Below, one piece after another: positions 25,794-35,016 of a stretch of 55,240 nt of DNA. This stretch comes from Shewanella carassii (GTDB taxonomy: Bacteria > Pseudomonadota > Gammaproteobacteria > Enterobacterales > Shewanellaceae): positions 574,337 through 629,576 of the forward strand of contig NZ_NGVS01000033.1 in NCBI RefSeq assembly GCF_002777975.1, read 5' to 3'. The position numbers and the translations under genes are program-made. The first letter of the stretch is position 1. Every line of letters begins with the position of its first letter. The notes under the pieces were generated by a model that did no database searches, had not been told where the DNA came from, and saw only the letters and a list, made by a program, of their open reading frames with translations.

Positions 25794-27536
25794 TTAATAT
25801 CCCAACGCCTCACTGCCGGCACGGCGCGGATCCGATGCACCAAATTTACCTTCTTCGGTCACCATAATGCTCTGGGTGCTACCCATGGCACTTTTGACCT
25901 TGACCTGGTGGCCCATGGCTTCCAGCAGCGCTATGGTGTCACCATTGAGGCTGCGCTCAACCCGAATTTCATCCGGCAACCACTGGTGATGCATCCGCGG
26001 CGCAAAGCTGGCTTCGGCGATATTCAGGTCGTGGTCAATCACATTCATGATGATCTGCAGCACTGTGGTAATGATCCTGGCGCCCCCCGGGCTGCCGGTA
26101 ACCAGAAACGGCTGACCGTCTTTCATTATCATGGTCGGGCTCATGGAGCTCAGTGGCCGCTTGTTGCCCTGTACCGAGTTGGCTTCACCGCCCACCAGAC
26201 CATACCCGTTGGGGGTGCCGGGTTTGGCTGAGAAATCATCCATCTCATTGTTCAGCAAAATCCCTGTGCCATCGGCCACCAGCCCAGAGCCATAACTGAA
26301 GTTGAGGGTATAGGTGTTGGATACCGCATTGCCCCATTTATCCACGACCGAGTAGTGAGTTGTCTGGTCACTTTCATAGGGTGCCAGCTTGCCGGGTTTG
26401 ATCTGGCTTGAAGGGGTGGCGTGCTTGCTGTCGATGCTCTTGGCCAATGTCTTGGCATAATCCTGGCTCAACAGGGCTTTGACCGGCACAGGATAGAAAT
26501 CCGGATCGCCGAGATACTCGCTGCGATCGGCATAGGCCCGTCTCATGGCCTCGGCCATAAGATGCAAAGTGGCGGCGGTGTTATGGCCCAGATCATGGAT
26601 GGGGTACTGCTCGAGAATGTTGAGGATCTCTATGATATGAATACCACCCGATGATGGCGGCGGCATGGAAACCACCTCATAGCCTCGATAGTGTCCGCGC
26701 ACCGGCTGGCGCTCTATGGCTTGATAGTTGTTGAGATCCTCAAGGGTCATGATGCCGCCGGCGGCCTGAATGGCACTCACCAGTTTCTCGGCGGTTTCCC
26801 CTTGGTAAAATCCTTTGCTGCCCTGTTTGGCAATCAGCTCCAATGAGTGAGCCAACTCAGGTTGCTTGATGATGTCGCCCGGTACAAAGCTGCTGCCATC
26901 TGCCTTGTAGAAGATAGCGGCAGAGCTTGGCCATTGGGAAATGCGGCGCTTAACCCCATTGAGGGAGTTGGCTAGATCTGAAGTAACGCTGATCCCATCC
27001 CGCGCCAGTTTGATCGCCGGGGCTATCACTTGCTCCCGTTTCATGGTGCCATACTTGGACAGGGCCAGCTCCATGCCCATCACAGTGCCGGGAACGCCTA
27101 CCGCCAGGCCGTGCTCGCGGCTGAGTTTATTGACCGCATTGCCCTTGTCATCAAGGAAGATATCCCTGTGGGCCTTGGAAGGAGCCATCTCCCGATAGTC
27201 TATAGCTATGGTCTTGTTTTCCTTCGCCAGGTGTACCAGCATGAAACCGCCGCCACCTATATTGCCGGCCCGGGGCAAAGTCACTGCCAGGGCATAACCC
27301 ACGGCCACAGCTGCATCTACCGCGTTGCCGCCTTGCTTGAGAATATCTACCCCGATACGGGAAGCCAGTGCCTCCTGGCTGGAAACCATGCCATGCTTGG
27401 CCCAAACGGGCTGGGCTGTGGCCATTTCACTGTAAATCGAGGATTCATTGGCGGTAACTTGTGGGCTGTAACTCAGGGTGGAGGCTGTTGGCAGAGCCAG
27501 AGCGACGGCGAAGATCAGCGGTTTTATCAGACGCAC
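25794..27536 (-). CDS. ggt: Gamma-glutamyltransferase
   Basis: 580 residues, the full length of bacterial GGT, with a signal peptide for the periplasm. The enzyme hydrolyses or transfers the gamma-glutamyl group of glutathione. It is made as a precursor that cuts itself before Thr392 in ESDQ-TTHYSVVD, giving large and small subunits; Thr392 is then the nucleophile. Other family blocks are GNAVDAAVAVGYAL, GNIGGGGFML, PPPSSGGIH, LNNEMDDFSAKPG (the lid loop) and RPLSSMSPT. It diverges from the FemAB-like gene. No defects seen. Confidence 0.96.
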   Translation of the reverse strand: MRLIKPLIFAVALALPTASTLSYSPQVTANESSIYSEMATAQPVWAKHGMVSSQEALASRIGVDILKQGGNAVDAAVAVGYALAVTLPRAGNIGGGGFMLVHLAKENKTIAIDYREMAPSKAHRDIFLDDKGNAVNKLSREHGLAVGVPGTVMGMELALSKYGTMKREQVIAPAIKLARDGISVTSDLANSLNGVKRRISQWPSSAAIFYKADGSSFVPGDIIKQPELAHSLELIAKQGSKGFYQGETAEKLVSAIQAAGGIMTLEDLNNYQAIERQPVRGHYRGYEVVSMPPPSSGGIHIIEILNILEQYPIHDLGHNTAATLHLMAEAMRRAYADRSEYLGDPDFYPVPVKALLSQDYAKTLAKSIDSKHATPSSQIKPGKLAPYESDQTTHYSVVDKWGNAVSNTYTLNFSYGSGLVADGTGILLNNEMDDFSAKPGTPNGYGLVGGEANSVQGNKRPLSSMSPTMIMKDGQPFLVTGSPGGARIITTVLQIIMNVIDHDLNIAEASFAPRMHHQWLPDEIRVERSLNGDTIALLEAMGHQVKVKSAMGSTQSIMVTEEGKFGASDPRRAGSEALGY

Positions 27537-27628
27537 TATATTTCCTTATACTGCTTTTGCTTAAGTTGCTATGCAATGTGCCGCCAATTATCCTTGATTG
27601 CAAGTTTGCCTCGGCATATGGAATACAT

Positions 27629-28810
27629 TTGGACAATAAGCACTGGCAGTGGCGTTTTGCCGCCGGCATTGATGAGATCCCCGCCGCCGAGTGGGATCTG
27701 TGTCTGGCTGAAGATGGCCAAACAGAGCCGGACAACCCCTTTTGTCGACATGCTTTTTTGAAGGCGCTGGAACAAAGCGGCAGTGTTTGCGCCGCAGCCG
27801 GCTGGCAACCCATGCATTTACAGCTGTTTTGCAACGACAGGCGGTTGGCTGTGATGCCGCTTTATCTCAAGGATCACTCCTGGGGCGAATATGTGTTCGA
27901 CTGGGCCTGGGCCGATGCCTATCAACGCCACGGTGAAGCCTATTATCCCAAGTTGGTCTGCGCCATTCCCTTTACGCCTGTCAGCGGCCCAAGACTCGGG
28001 ATAGCGCCCGAGGCCAGGGCGGCGGCCGCTGATATCCAGCAGGCGCTGTGGAAACTGTTTTGGCAACTGCTCGAAAGCTATTCCTCCTGGCATTGGCTGT
28101 TTGTCAGCAAGGGGCAGCTCGAGTCATTGCGGCATTTGCCCCAGACTTTGGTGCGGGAAGGCACGCAGTTTCATTGGTTTAACCGGGGTTACAGCCAGTT
28201 TGATGATTTTTTGGCGCGGCTCAACTCGAAACGGCGCAAGAATATTCTCAAAGAGCGCCGTGCCTTGGCTGGTTTGCAGTTTGTCTGGCTCAGGGGCGAT
28301 GAACTGCAAGATTGGCACTGGCAGCTTTTCTATCGCTGCTATCGGCAGACCTACCTGAAACGCTCCGGCCACGGGGGGTATCTTCAGCCCGACTTTTTCA
28401 AGTTACTCGGTAAGTTGATGGCATCTGAGGTGCGTTTGCTCCTGGTTCACCGAATGGGCGAAGCGCCGCAACAGGTGCTGGCATGCGCGCTTTATCTGCA
28501 GGGGAAAGATACCCTTTATGGCCGCTATTGGGGCGCACTTGAGGAGATCCCGGCGCTGCATTTCGAGGCCTGTTACTGGCAGGGGATAGACTACTGTATC
28601 GAGAACGGCCTCAGTTGCTTCAACGCCGGTGCCCAGGGGGAGCACAAGCTTATCCGCGGTTTTGAGTGTGTCACCACCTATTCGCTGCACGGGATAGCGC
28701 ATCCGGGCTTTCGAGAGGCGATAGCCGATTTCTGTCAAACAGAGGTCGGCAACAACCGCTTGTATCAAGCGCAGTTGCAGCAGGCCTTACCCTACAAAAA
28801 GGGCGATTAA
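27629..28810 (+). CDS. FemAB/GNAT-like acyltransferase (PF04339 type)
   Basis: About 393 residues if TTG 27629 is the start; this places the family motif GIDEIPAAEWD near residue 17 as in relatives, but the ribosome site is weak and GTG further upstream is not excluded. Blocks include NPFCRHAFLKALE, MPLYLKDHSWGEYVFDWAWADAY, NSKRRKNILKERR and FNAGAQGEHKLIRGFE, which match the 'peptidogalycan biosynthesis/recognition' family, a double-GNAT fold related to FemAB. The acyl acceptor is unknown. It diverges from ggt, and its last 4 bp overlap the convergent LysE gene. Confidence 0.82.
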   Translation: MDNKHWQWRFAAGIDEIPAAEWDLCLAEDGQTEPDNPFCRHAFLKALEQSGSVCAAAGWQPMHLQLFCNDRRLAVMPLYLKDHSWGEYVFDWAWADAYQRHGEAYYPKLVCAIPFTPVSGPRLGIAPEARAAAADIQQALWKLFWQLLESYSSWHWLFVSKGQLESLRHLPQTLVREGTQFHWFNRGYSQFDDFLARLNSKRRKNILKERRALAGLQFVWLRGDELQDWHWQLFYRCYRQTYLKRSGHGGYLQPDFFKLLGKLMASEVRLLLVHRMGEAPQQVLACALYLQGKDTLYGRYWGALEEIPALHFEACYWQGIDYCIENGLSCFNAGAQGEHKLIRGFECVTTYSLHGIAHPGFREAIADFCQTEVGNNRLYQAQLQQALPYKKGD

Positions 28811-29421
28811 CCCAGCGCCAGCCAGACACCGACCCCCAACATCAGGCTGCCGGCTATCCGGTTGAGCAGGCGGACATTGTTGCCACGGCTCAAAAACAGC
28901 CTCAGGCTCTTGCCGCCGTTGGCATAGGCCAGCATGCAGATGAGCTCGGTACACATGATAATGCCGATGAGTGCCGTCAGTTGCGGTGCCATAGGTTGCT
29001 GCAGATTGATAAAGGGAGGCAGCAAGGAAATCATAAAGGCCCAGCCCTTGGGATTGGCAATGGCGGTGACAAAGCCTTGGGAGATCAACGCCGTGCGCTT
29101 GATACTTCGGGGTTGGTCCAGATTGGCCATCTTGCCCTTGGCCCGCCACATATTGATGCCGAGCCAGATAAGATAGGCTCCGCCAAGATATTTGAGTCCC
29201 TGGAAGATCATCGGATGTTTCAACATAATCGTGGCCACACCCAGCACGGCCGCCAAAGCCACCAGGGCGACCCCCACGACTTCACCCAGCATCATCCACA
29301 GAGTGCGGCGCACCCCAATGCTCATCCCCAGTGTCATGGCCAGGGTCATGCACATTCCCGGGGTGACGGAAACAAAGAAAAAGGTTGGAATAAAAGCGGC
29401 GAGCAGGGCGTAGTCTTGCAT
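28807..29421 (-). CDS. LysE/RhtB family amino acid exporter
   Basis: 204 residues with about six hydrophobic helices. Family marks are FFFVSVTPGMCMTLAMTLGMSIG near the N-terminus, the GGAYLIWLGINMWRA segment, and FVTAIANPKGWAFMISLLPPF. These inner-membrane proteins export amino acids or their derivatives. It lies downstream of hppD on the same strand but past that operon's terminator, so it has its own promoter. Substrate unknown. Confidence 0.92.
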   Translation of the reverse strand: MQDYALLAAFIPTFFFVSVTPGMCMTLAMTLGMSIGVRRTLWMMLGEVVGVALVALAAVLGVATIMLKHPMIFQGLKYLGGAYLIWLGINMWRAKGKMANLDQPRSIKRTALISQGFVTAIANPKGWAFMISLLPPFINLQQPMAPQLTALIGIIMCTELICMLAYANGGKSLRLFLSRGNNVRLLNRIAGSLMLGVGVWLALG

Positions 29422-29524
29422 TTTGGGTACAGCTGTCTCTCAAAAAGGGAGATCAGTCTAATGAAATCCTACCGGGTGACAAAGTAAAAAATTGCAGCGC
29501 TCAATATACTAAGGCGGAAAACAA

Positions 29525-29548
29525 GAGACCGATCATCAGATCGGTCTC
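29525..29548 (-). terminator. Terminator of the hmgA-hppD operon
   Basis: GAGACCGATC-ATCA-GATCGGTCTC forms a perfect 10-bp stem with a tetraloop, 23 bp past the hppD stop; on the minus strand it is followed by TTGTTTT. Confidence 0.88.
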
Positions 29549-29570
29549 AAACGGGGGATTTCGTTATCGG

Positions 29571-30611
29571 TTACAGCACGCCACGCTTCATTTGATCGCG
29601 CTCGATGGATTCGAACAACGCCTTGAAGTTGCCCTCGCCAAAGCCGAGGTTGTTCTTGCGCTGAATAATTTCGATAAAGATCGGGCCGAACAGGTTTTTG
29701 GTGAAGATCTGCAGCAGATAGCCACTGTCATCCCCGTCCACCAGAATTTGATGATGCTTTATCTTGTCGCGGTTTTCCGTCACCTGCGGCACCTTGTCGA
29801 AGATGGTGTCGTAGTATTCAGGGATGATGTCCAGGGTCTCGATTGAGGTTCCTTCCATGGCATCGAGCGAGGCGACGATATCCCGGGTGCGGAATGCCAG
29901 ATGTTGCACGCCCGGGCCGTTATATTCGCGCAGGTACTCATCAATCTGGTTTTTGTCGTCACCCTTGCCCTCATTGATGGGGATACAGAAGCTGCCATCG
30001 GGAGAGCGCAGGGCGTAGGAGACCAAGGCGGTTTGTACGCCGCTGATATCGAAGTAACGCACTTCGGTGAATCCGAAGATATCCTTATAGAAATCAGACC
30101 ATTGTTCCATAGTACCCTTGTGGACATTGTTGGTCAGGTGATCCACTTCCATAAAGCCTTTTTCAGGGACTATCACAGGGGCAGGCAGGTCGACAAAGTC
30201 TGTCTTGTAGATATTATTCTGCTCGCCGAAACGGTCGATGAAGTAAATCAGGCTGTCGCCTATACCATAGATTGCCGGGTAGGGCAGATCAGTGTGGGCC
30301 TGATCTGCCGGGCGGGCGCCGCGGGATACCGCCAGTTGCAAGGCATAGTTGGCATCTTCTACCCGCCAACCCATGGAGCAGATGGCCGGGCCATGGTGCT
30401 TGGCAAATTCGGCGCTGAAGCCTTGACGCTCCTTGTTGAGCAGAAAGTTAATGTCATTCTGCTTGTAGTAGAAAATCTCCCTGTCCTTGGCTTTTTTCAG
30501 CATGGAGAAACCAAAGTCGATAAAGACCTGGTGCATGAAATCACTGTCCGGGGTTGCAAACTCGGTGAATTCGATACCGAGCAGTCCCAGTGGATTCTTT
30601 TCGCTTGCCAT
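29571..30611 (-). CDS. hppD: 4-hydroxyphenylpyruvate dioxygenase
   Basis: 346 residues from ATG 30611 (GAGGA upstream; an earlier in-frame start at 30647 adds no family sequence). It converts 4-hydroxyphenylpyruvate to homogentisate in tyrosine degradation. Two VOC-type domains are present, and the three Fe(II) ligands can be read as His in MEVDHLTNNV, His in GVQHLAF and Glu in IFIEIIQRKN. The C-terminal helix NFKALFESIERDQ is also typical. It follows hmgA by 71 bp in one operon and ends at a strong terminator. Confidence 0.96.
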   Translation of the reverse strand: MASEKNPLGLLGIEFTEFATPDSDFMHQVFIDFGFSMLKKAKDREIFYYKQNDINFLLNKERQGFSAEFAKHHGPAICSMGWRVEDANYALQLAVSRGARPADQAHTDLPYPAIYGIGDSLIYFIDRFGEQNNIYKTDFVDLPAPVIVPEKGFMEVDHLTNNVHKGTMEQWSDFYKDIFGFTEVRYFDISGVQTALVSYALRSPDGSFCIPINEGKGDDKNQIDEYLREYNGPGVQHLAFRTRDIVASLDAMEGTSIETLDIIPEYYDTIFDKVPQVTENRDKIKHHQILVDGDDSGYLLQIFTKNLFGPIFIEIIQRKNNLGFGEGNFKALFESIERDQMKRGVL

Positions 30612-30682
30612 TTCTATGTCCTCTTCAATGATGTTGCTTGCGGCCATTCTCTGATGGCCTTGCTGGATATTCGGGTCCGGGC

Positions 30683-31843
30683 TCAGCGTTCGAGCCAGGA
30701 GCGGTTGTAATCTGTACTCATGCAGCTCTGCACATGGGTGGTTAACTGCAGCGGGGCAAAGGTATCCACCATAACGGCGTATTCATAGGTGTCTTTCTTG
30801 CCGATGGAGGCTTCGGTGCGCCCGGGCTGCGGCCCATGAGGCACGCCTTTTTGATGCAGTGTCAGGTAACCGGCTTCTATGCCGGTGCGGCTCATAAAGT
30901 CGCCATCCACATAGTAGAGCACCTCGTCGCTGTCGATATTGTTGTGGTAGTAAGGTGCCGGGATAGCCTTGGGATGGAAGTCGTAAGGTCTGGGAACAAA
31001 GTTGCAGATAACAAAGTTGTGGGCGGTAAACACCAGATGATCCGAGGGGGGCAGGTGAATCTTGCCTACCTTGGGCGCGTACTCTGTGATGTTGAAGGCC
31101 CAGGGGTAGACAAAACCGTCCCAACCCACCAGATCAAAAGGATGCCATTCCAGCTGAGTCAGCTGATACTTGTCGCCAAACTTGCTGACCAGTGGGAATT
31201 CCCCTTGCTCGACCCTGGCCTCTGTCAGTTCGGGTACCCGGATATCCCGCTCGCAATAGGGCGCCGACTCCAGCAACTGGCCATAGTCATTGCGAAAGTG
31301 TTTGGGGATCTCCACCATGGAGAAGGACTCGATCACCAACAGGCGAACATTAGTGTAGTCCTTGAATTTCAACTGATAGGTGGTGCCGCGGGGGATCACC
31401 AGATAGTCCCACTTTTGCACCTTGAGCTTGCCGTATTCACTTAAGAGCTCGCCTTCACCCTCGTGGACAAATACCACCTCGTCGGCGTAGGCATTGCGGT
31501 AGAACAGCTCGGTATCCTCGGTGACTCTGGCAGTATAAATCGCCAGATCCTGATTGAAGAAAATCTTGTTGCGGGCACAGAAGAAGTGCCCCTGCCTATC
31601 GGCCTGTTTGCTGTCCAGTTTATAGTTCTGTACCAGGGAGTCCTGCCACACTTCACCATGGCTGAGCTCAAAGGGCTCAACGGTTAACGCCTTGGTAGGC
31701 ATATTGTGGTGGTACTTGTTGGAATAGATATTGGAAAAGCCATGGGTTGAAAACAGCTCTTCACGGTAGAGTTCACCGGATTGCTTCTCAAATGCGATAT
31801 GGCGCTTGTTGGGAACCTGCCCCTGTTTTACATAAAATGGCAT
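30683..31843 (-). CDS. hmgA: Homogentisate 1,2-dioxygenase
   Basis: 386 residues. It opens the homogentisate ring to maleylacetoacetate. The cupin fold carries the probable Fe ligands His300 (APYYHNN), Glu307 (SDEVLYY) and His336 (GVPHGPQPG). Early blocks HEGEGELLSEYG and WDYLVIPRGTTYQ form the first cupin. It is the first gene of the operon with hppD and is read away from a divergent LysR gene. The next enzymes of the pathway (maleylacetoacetate isomerase, fumarylacetoacetase) are not in the window, so they must be encoded elsewhere or the pathway stops at a pigment precursor. Confidence 0.95.
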   Translation of the reverse strand: MPFYVKQGQVPNKRHIAFEKQSGELYREELFSTHGFSNIYSNKYHHNMPTKALTVEPFELSHGEVWQDSLVQNYKLDSKQADRQGHFFCARNKIFFNQDLAIYTARVTEDTELFYRNAYADEVVFVHEGEGELLSEYGKLKVQKWDYLVIPRGTTYQLKFKDYTNVRLLVIESFSMVEIPKHFRNDYGQLLESAPYCERDIRVPELTEARVEQGEFPLVSKFGDKYQLTQLEWHPFDLVGWDGFVYPWAFNITEYAPKVGKIHLPPSDHLVFTAHNFVICNFVPRPYDFHPKAIPAPYYHNNIDSDEVLYYVDGDFMSRTGIEAGYLTLHQKGVPHGPQPGRTEASIGKKDTYEYAVMVDTFAPLQLTTHVQSCMSTDYNRSWLER

Positions 31844-32020
31844 CTGACTCTTCCTTGGTGGCGCTTGCTGTTAACCTTCGTTGGGAACCTTCGGCGGCCA
31901 CTGTTGTTATTCTTGTTCTCTTTGCGCTCTTGTCTGTCGGAATTGCCGGTCGCTAGCAGCGCAAATGAGCCGTTTTTGTGATCTATCTTTCAATTTAGTT
32001 GCGTGCTTGTACAAAAAAAA

Positions 32021-32059
32021 GAATAATTATTCGGCATACTCAATCTAAAAATTTGATTG
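32021..32059. promoter_or_regulatory. Candidate LysR operator in the hmgA/LysR divergent region
   Basis: GAATAATTATTC (32021-32032) is a perfect 12-bp palindrome, and CAATC-N9-GATTG (32041-32059) follows at once; both lie between divergent hmgA and the regulator. The T-N(11)-A style spacing of LysR sites fits the second element loosely. Confidence 0.4.
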
Positions 32060-32087
32060 TCTTGTTGAATTTACGGGAGTGTAAACC

Positions 32088-33002
32088 TTGCGTATCGATA
32101 TCGACGCCTTCAATGTGCTTAAGGTGGTGGTGGAAGAGGGCAGTTTTGCCAAGGCGGCAGAGCGTCTGCACAAGGCGCAGTCGGCGGTCAGTTATCAGAT
32201 AAAGAAACTGGAACAATATCTTGGCGTTAATCTACTTGACCGTAATCAATACCGGGCCGAGCTGACTCACGAAGGGCGGGTTATTTTAGCCGAGGGACAA
32301 CGCTTGCTGGCGCATCTTGGCAATATAGAACATCTGGCCAGTCGTTTCAGTGAGGGTTGGGAGCCCAGGTTGGAGCTGGTGATAGACGGCGCCTTGCCGA
32401 TGGAGCCTATTATGACTGCCCTCAAGCGCATGACAGAGCATAAGATCCCGACCAAAATCCAGCTTAATATGGAGTTTCTCGGTGGGGTACAACACAGGTT
32501 TGAGCGCGACAGCGCCGATCTTATGTTGGTAAAAGACTATCGCAGCGGCCCCAGTTACCACCCCAAGCCCCTGCCTGCCATCACCAGTGTGTTGGTGGCA
32601 GGTAAAGACCACCCCTTGACTTCGCGCCGCGGCATAACCCTGTCCGAATTGCAGCAACATGTGGAGCTCACCATCGAAGACTCATCACCGGTCAAGAGCC
32701 AGCGCGATGAGCTGCAGTTTGGTGGCGACAAGGTCTTTTATCTCTCCGGTTTTATCATGAAAAAGAACGCCTTGCTCAAGGGCCTGGGTTTTGGCTGGAT
32801 GCCGGATTTCCTGATAACCGAAGAGCTGGCTTGTGGTGATTTATGTGAGCTGGACTTTGTCGGCGGCAGCCGTTTTCGTTTTATTCCTCAGTTGGTGTCG
32901 ACGCTGGAGCGACCCCTTGGCCGTGCAGGAAGGCTGTTTACCGAGCTGATTCTGGAGGAGTTTGAGCGCTTTCAAGGGGATAACGCCAGCGGTCTGGGTT
33001 GA
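32088..33002 (+). CDS. LysR family regulator, probably of tyrosine degradation
   Basis: 304 residues from TTG 32088 (GGGAG 8 bases upstream). The helix-turn-helix is FAKAAERLHKAQSAVSYQIKKLE near residues 18-40, followed by the usual linker helix and a periplasmic-binding-like effector domain. LysR genes often regulate the gene they diverge from, here hmgA-hppD, so homogentisate or an aromatic precursor is a likely effector. This is inference from arrangement. I could not assign it to a named regulator such as HmgQ. Confidence 0.88.
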   Translation: MRIDIDAFNVLKVVVEEGSFAKAAERLHKAQSAVSYQIKKLEQYLGVNLLDRNQYRAELTHEGRVILAEGQRLLAHLGNIEHLASRFSEGWEPRLELVIDGALPMEPIMTALKRMTEHKIPTKIQLNMEFLGGVQHRFERDSADLMLVKDYRSGPSYHPKPLPAITSVLVAGKDHPLTSRRGITLSELQQHVELTIEDSSPVKSQRDELQFGGDKVFYLSGFIMKKNALLKGLGFGWMPDFLITEELACGDLCELDFVGGSRFRFIPQLVSTLERPLGRAGRLFTELILEEFERFQGDNASGLG

Positions 33003-33120
33003 AGCATTCTGTTACTTTTTACTCAAATTACATCCGCCTCCTCACTTGCTGTTTTGACATTTTATGTCATAGACTGAGTGCCAGGTCATTCAGACCCTAA
33101 ACCATTGAGGGGGAGTTTCA

Positions 33121-33915
33121 ATGAGCAAGAACAGCCATGAAGTGGATTATGAGATCAAGGGTGAGAGCATGCAGCTGGTTGAGGTGGAGCTGGATCCCGG
33201 TGAAACAGTGATCGCCGAGGCCGGCGCCATGACTTACATGGAGGAAGGGATCAGTTTTGAAGCGCGCATGGGCGATGGTTCAGAGCCGGATTCGGGCTTT
33301 TTCGGCAAGTTGATGGGGGCCGGTAAACGTATGCTGACAGGTGAAAGCCTGTTTATGACCCATTTCAGCAATCAGGGCCAGGGCAAACGCCGGGTGTCGT
33401 TCGCCGCACCTTATCCCGGCACTATTCTGGCAATCGATCTCGATGAGGTCGGCGGTGAACTCATTTTGCAGAAAGACAGTTTCCTGGCCGCGGCTATGGG
33501 TACCCAGGTGACCATGAGATTCAATAAGCGCCTGGGAACCGGTTTCTTCGGCGGTGAAGGCTTTATTTTGCAGAGCCTCAAGGGTGATGGCATGGCCTTT
33601 ATTCACGCAGGTGGCACCTTGATCCGTAAAGAGCTCAAGGGCGAAACCCTGAGAGTGGATACCGGCTGTCTGGTGGGCTTTACCAAGGGTATCGATTACG
33701 ACATAGAGAGGGCCGGCTCTCTCAAGTCCATGGTGTTTGGTGGTGAAGGTTTATTTCTGGCGACACTTTCAGGCCATGGCACAGTGTGGCTGCAGAGCTT
33801 ACCGTTTTCCCGTATGGCCGACAGGATCATTGCCCATGCGCCTTCCGCCGGTGGCAGTGACCGGGGCGAGGGCTCAGTGCTTGGCGGAATTGGCCGTATG
33901 CTGGATGGGCGCTGA
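33121..33915 (+). CDS. TIGR00266/AIM24 family protein
   Basis: 264 residues with repeated glycine-rich beta turns: VELDPGETVIAEAGAMTYM, PGTILAIDLDEVGGELILQ, GEGFILQSLKGDGMAFIHAGG, VFGGEGLFLATLSGHGTVWLQSL. This is the TIGR00266 family (AIM24 domain), a trimeric beta-prism protein of unknown role found in bacteria, archaea and mitochondria. It begins at ATG after GAGGGGGAG and stands alone between the LysR gene and a bidirectional terminator. Confidence 0.92.
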   Translation: MSKNSHEVDYEIKGESMQLVEVELDPGETVIAEAGAMTYMEEGISFEARMGDGSEPDSGFFGKLMGAGKRMLTGESLFMTHFSNQGQGKRRVSFAAPYPGTILAIDLDEVGGELILQKDSFLAAAMGTQVTMRFNKRLGTGFFGGEGFILQSLKGDGMAFIHAGGTLIRKELKGETLRVDTGCLVGFTKGIDYDIERAGSLKSMVFGGEGLFLATLSGHGTVWLQSLPFSRMADRIIAHAPSAGGSDRGEGSVLGGIGRMLDGR

Positions 33916-34030
33916 AGCGCTATTGGCAAAATGACCGGCAAAGGTAGCAGTAAAGATTAAGGTAAAGATAGCAGCGAAGAAAGGCAGTCAAGAAAAGCAG
34001 TCAAGCGCTTAACCTATTTTGCCGACAAAC

Positions 34031-34061
34031 AAAAAAGCCATGGTTTCCACCATGGCTTTTT
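34031..34061. terminator. Bidirectional terminator
   Basis: AAAAAAGCCATGG, a 6-base loop, then CCATGGCTTTTT; T-runs on both strands serve the TIGR00266 gene and the convergent RcnB-like gene. Confidence 0.9.
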
Positions 34062-34091
34062 GCTTTTGAACTCAGGGCTTTGATAACGGCA

Positions 34092-34412
34092 TCAGTGTTC
34101 CAGGATCTCAATGATCCTGCGGGTCTTGTCGTGCAGCTTGAACAGTGTGCCTTCTATGTCGACCGTTATCAGGCCATCATTGCCCAGCGGCACAACCACT
34201 CGGCCGCGGGCATAGATATCATTATCAAGGATATCGCCCCTGTGATAGCGCTTTTGCCAACCCGGAGGCAAAGGTTCACCCCGGGCGGCTTTCTTTTGCA
34301 GGCCAGGGGGTAAATCTTTGTGGTCTTTATCCTGCTTGGCCAAAACGGCCGGACTGGCCAGCAGGGCACCCAGGCTGATTGCTACCAAGGCTTTGGATAG
34401 TTTGTTTGTCAT
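34092..34412 (-). CDS. RcnB/CigR-like small periplasmic protein
   Basis: 106 residues with a signal peptide (LVAISLGALLASPAVLA-K). The mature part is LPPGLQKKAARGEPLPPGWQ followed by a short beta region that ends near the C-terminus (VVVPLGNDGLITVDIEGTLFKL), the layout of RcnB/CigR-type proteins; RcnB affects nickel and cobalt homeostasis in E. coli. The ATG overlaps the stop codon of the EVE gene (ATGA), so translation is probably coupled. No metal-efflux gene adjoins. Confidence 0.78.
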   Translation of the reverse strand: MTNKLSKALVAISLGALLASPAVLAKQDKDHKDLPPGLQKKAARGEPLPPGWQKRYHRGDILDNDIYARGRVVVPLGNDGLITVDIEGTLFKLHDKTRRIIEILEH

Positions 34413-34873
34413 AGTTTCTCTCCTGCGAGTAGAAGAATACGTTGCCATTCCTGCTCTGTGACCGGTTGCACGCTCAGTCTGGCCCCTTTTTGTACCAGAT
34501 ACATATGTTCGAGCTGCGAGTCTGCCTTGATCTCTTTCAGGCTGACTGTTTTGGCAAACTGCCGTTCAAAGCCGATATCCAGCTGGAACCAGCGCGGTGA
34601 CTCTGGGCTCGACTTGGGATCAAAGTAGGGTGATTCCGGATCCCAGGCCGTGGTATCGGCTTTGGCCTCTCCGACGACTCTGGCTGTGCCCACCACGCCC
34701 GGCGTTTTGCAACTGGAATGATAGAACAAAATGGCGTCGCCGATTTGCAGTTCATCGCGAATAAAGTTGCGAGCCTGATAATTGCGGATCCCGCACCAGG
34801 GTTCCACCTTGACCCGCTGTAGATCGTCGATGCTGAATTCATCGGGTTCGGATTTCATCAACCAGTACTTCAT
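34409..34873 (-). CDS. EVE domain protein
   Basis: 154 residues covering a single EVE domain: YWLMKSEPDEFSIDDL at the start, GIRNYQARNFIRDELQIGDAILFYHSS, VVGTARVVGEAKADTTAWDP and PRWFQLDIGFE. EVE domains are PUA-like readers that in other organisms bind modified bases (for example 5-methylcytosine), and in bacteria are linked to RNA or restriction functions. It starts with ATG after AAGGAG and is the first gene of a two-gene operon with the RcnB-like gene. Confidence 0.93.
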   Translation of the reverse strand: MKYWLMKSEPDEFSIDDLQRVKVEPWCGIRNYQARNFIRDELQIGDAILFYHSSCKTPGVVGTARVVGEAKADTTAWDPESPYFDPKSSPESPRWFQLDIGFERQFAKTVSLKEIKADSQLEHMYLVQKGARLSVQPVTEQEWQRILLLAGEKL

Positions 34874-35016
34874 GCTGGCACTCCTTGAGTGTTTTTACCA
34901 GGAAAGCTTACCAGCCTGTTAAGCACTTATTCAGCAAGGCAAGGGCAGACTGACTTCATTAGATTGGTAGATTATGCATTATTGTGATAATCGATGTAAA
35001 AGATTAGGAGTCGCCT

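Noticed and set aside
28666..29487. A 273-codon plus-strand frame across the LysE gene
   Set aside because: It is opposite to a clear LysE/RhtB protein and its Gln/His-rich translation resembles no family.
29901..30710. A 269-codon plus-strand frame over hppD and hmgA
   Set aside because: It lies opposite two conserved dioxygenases and shows no domain.
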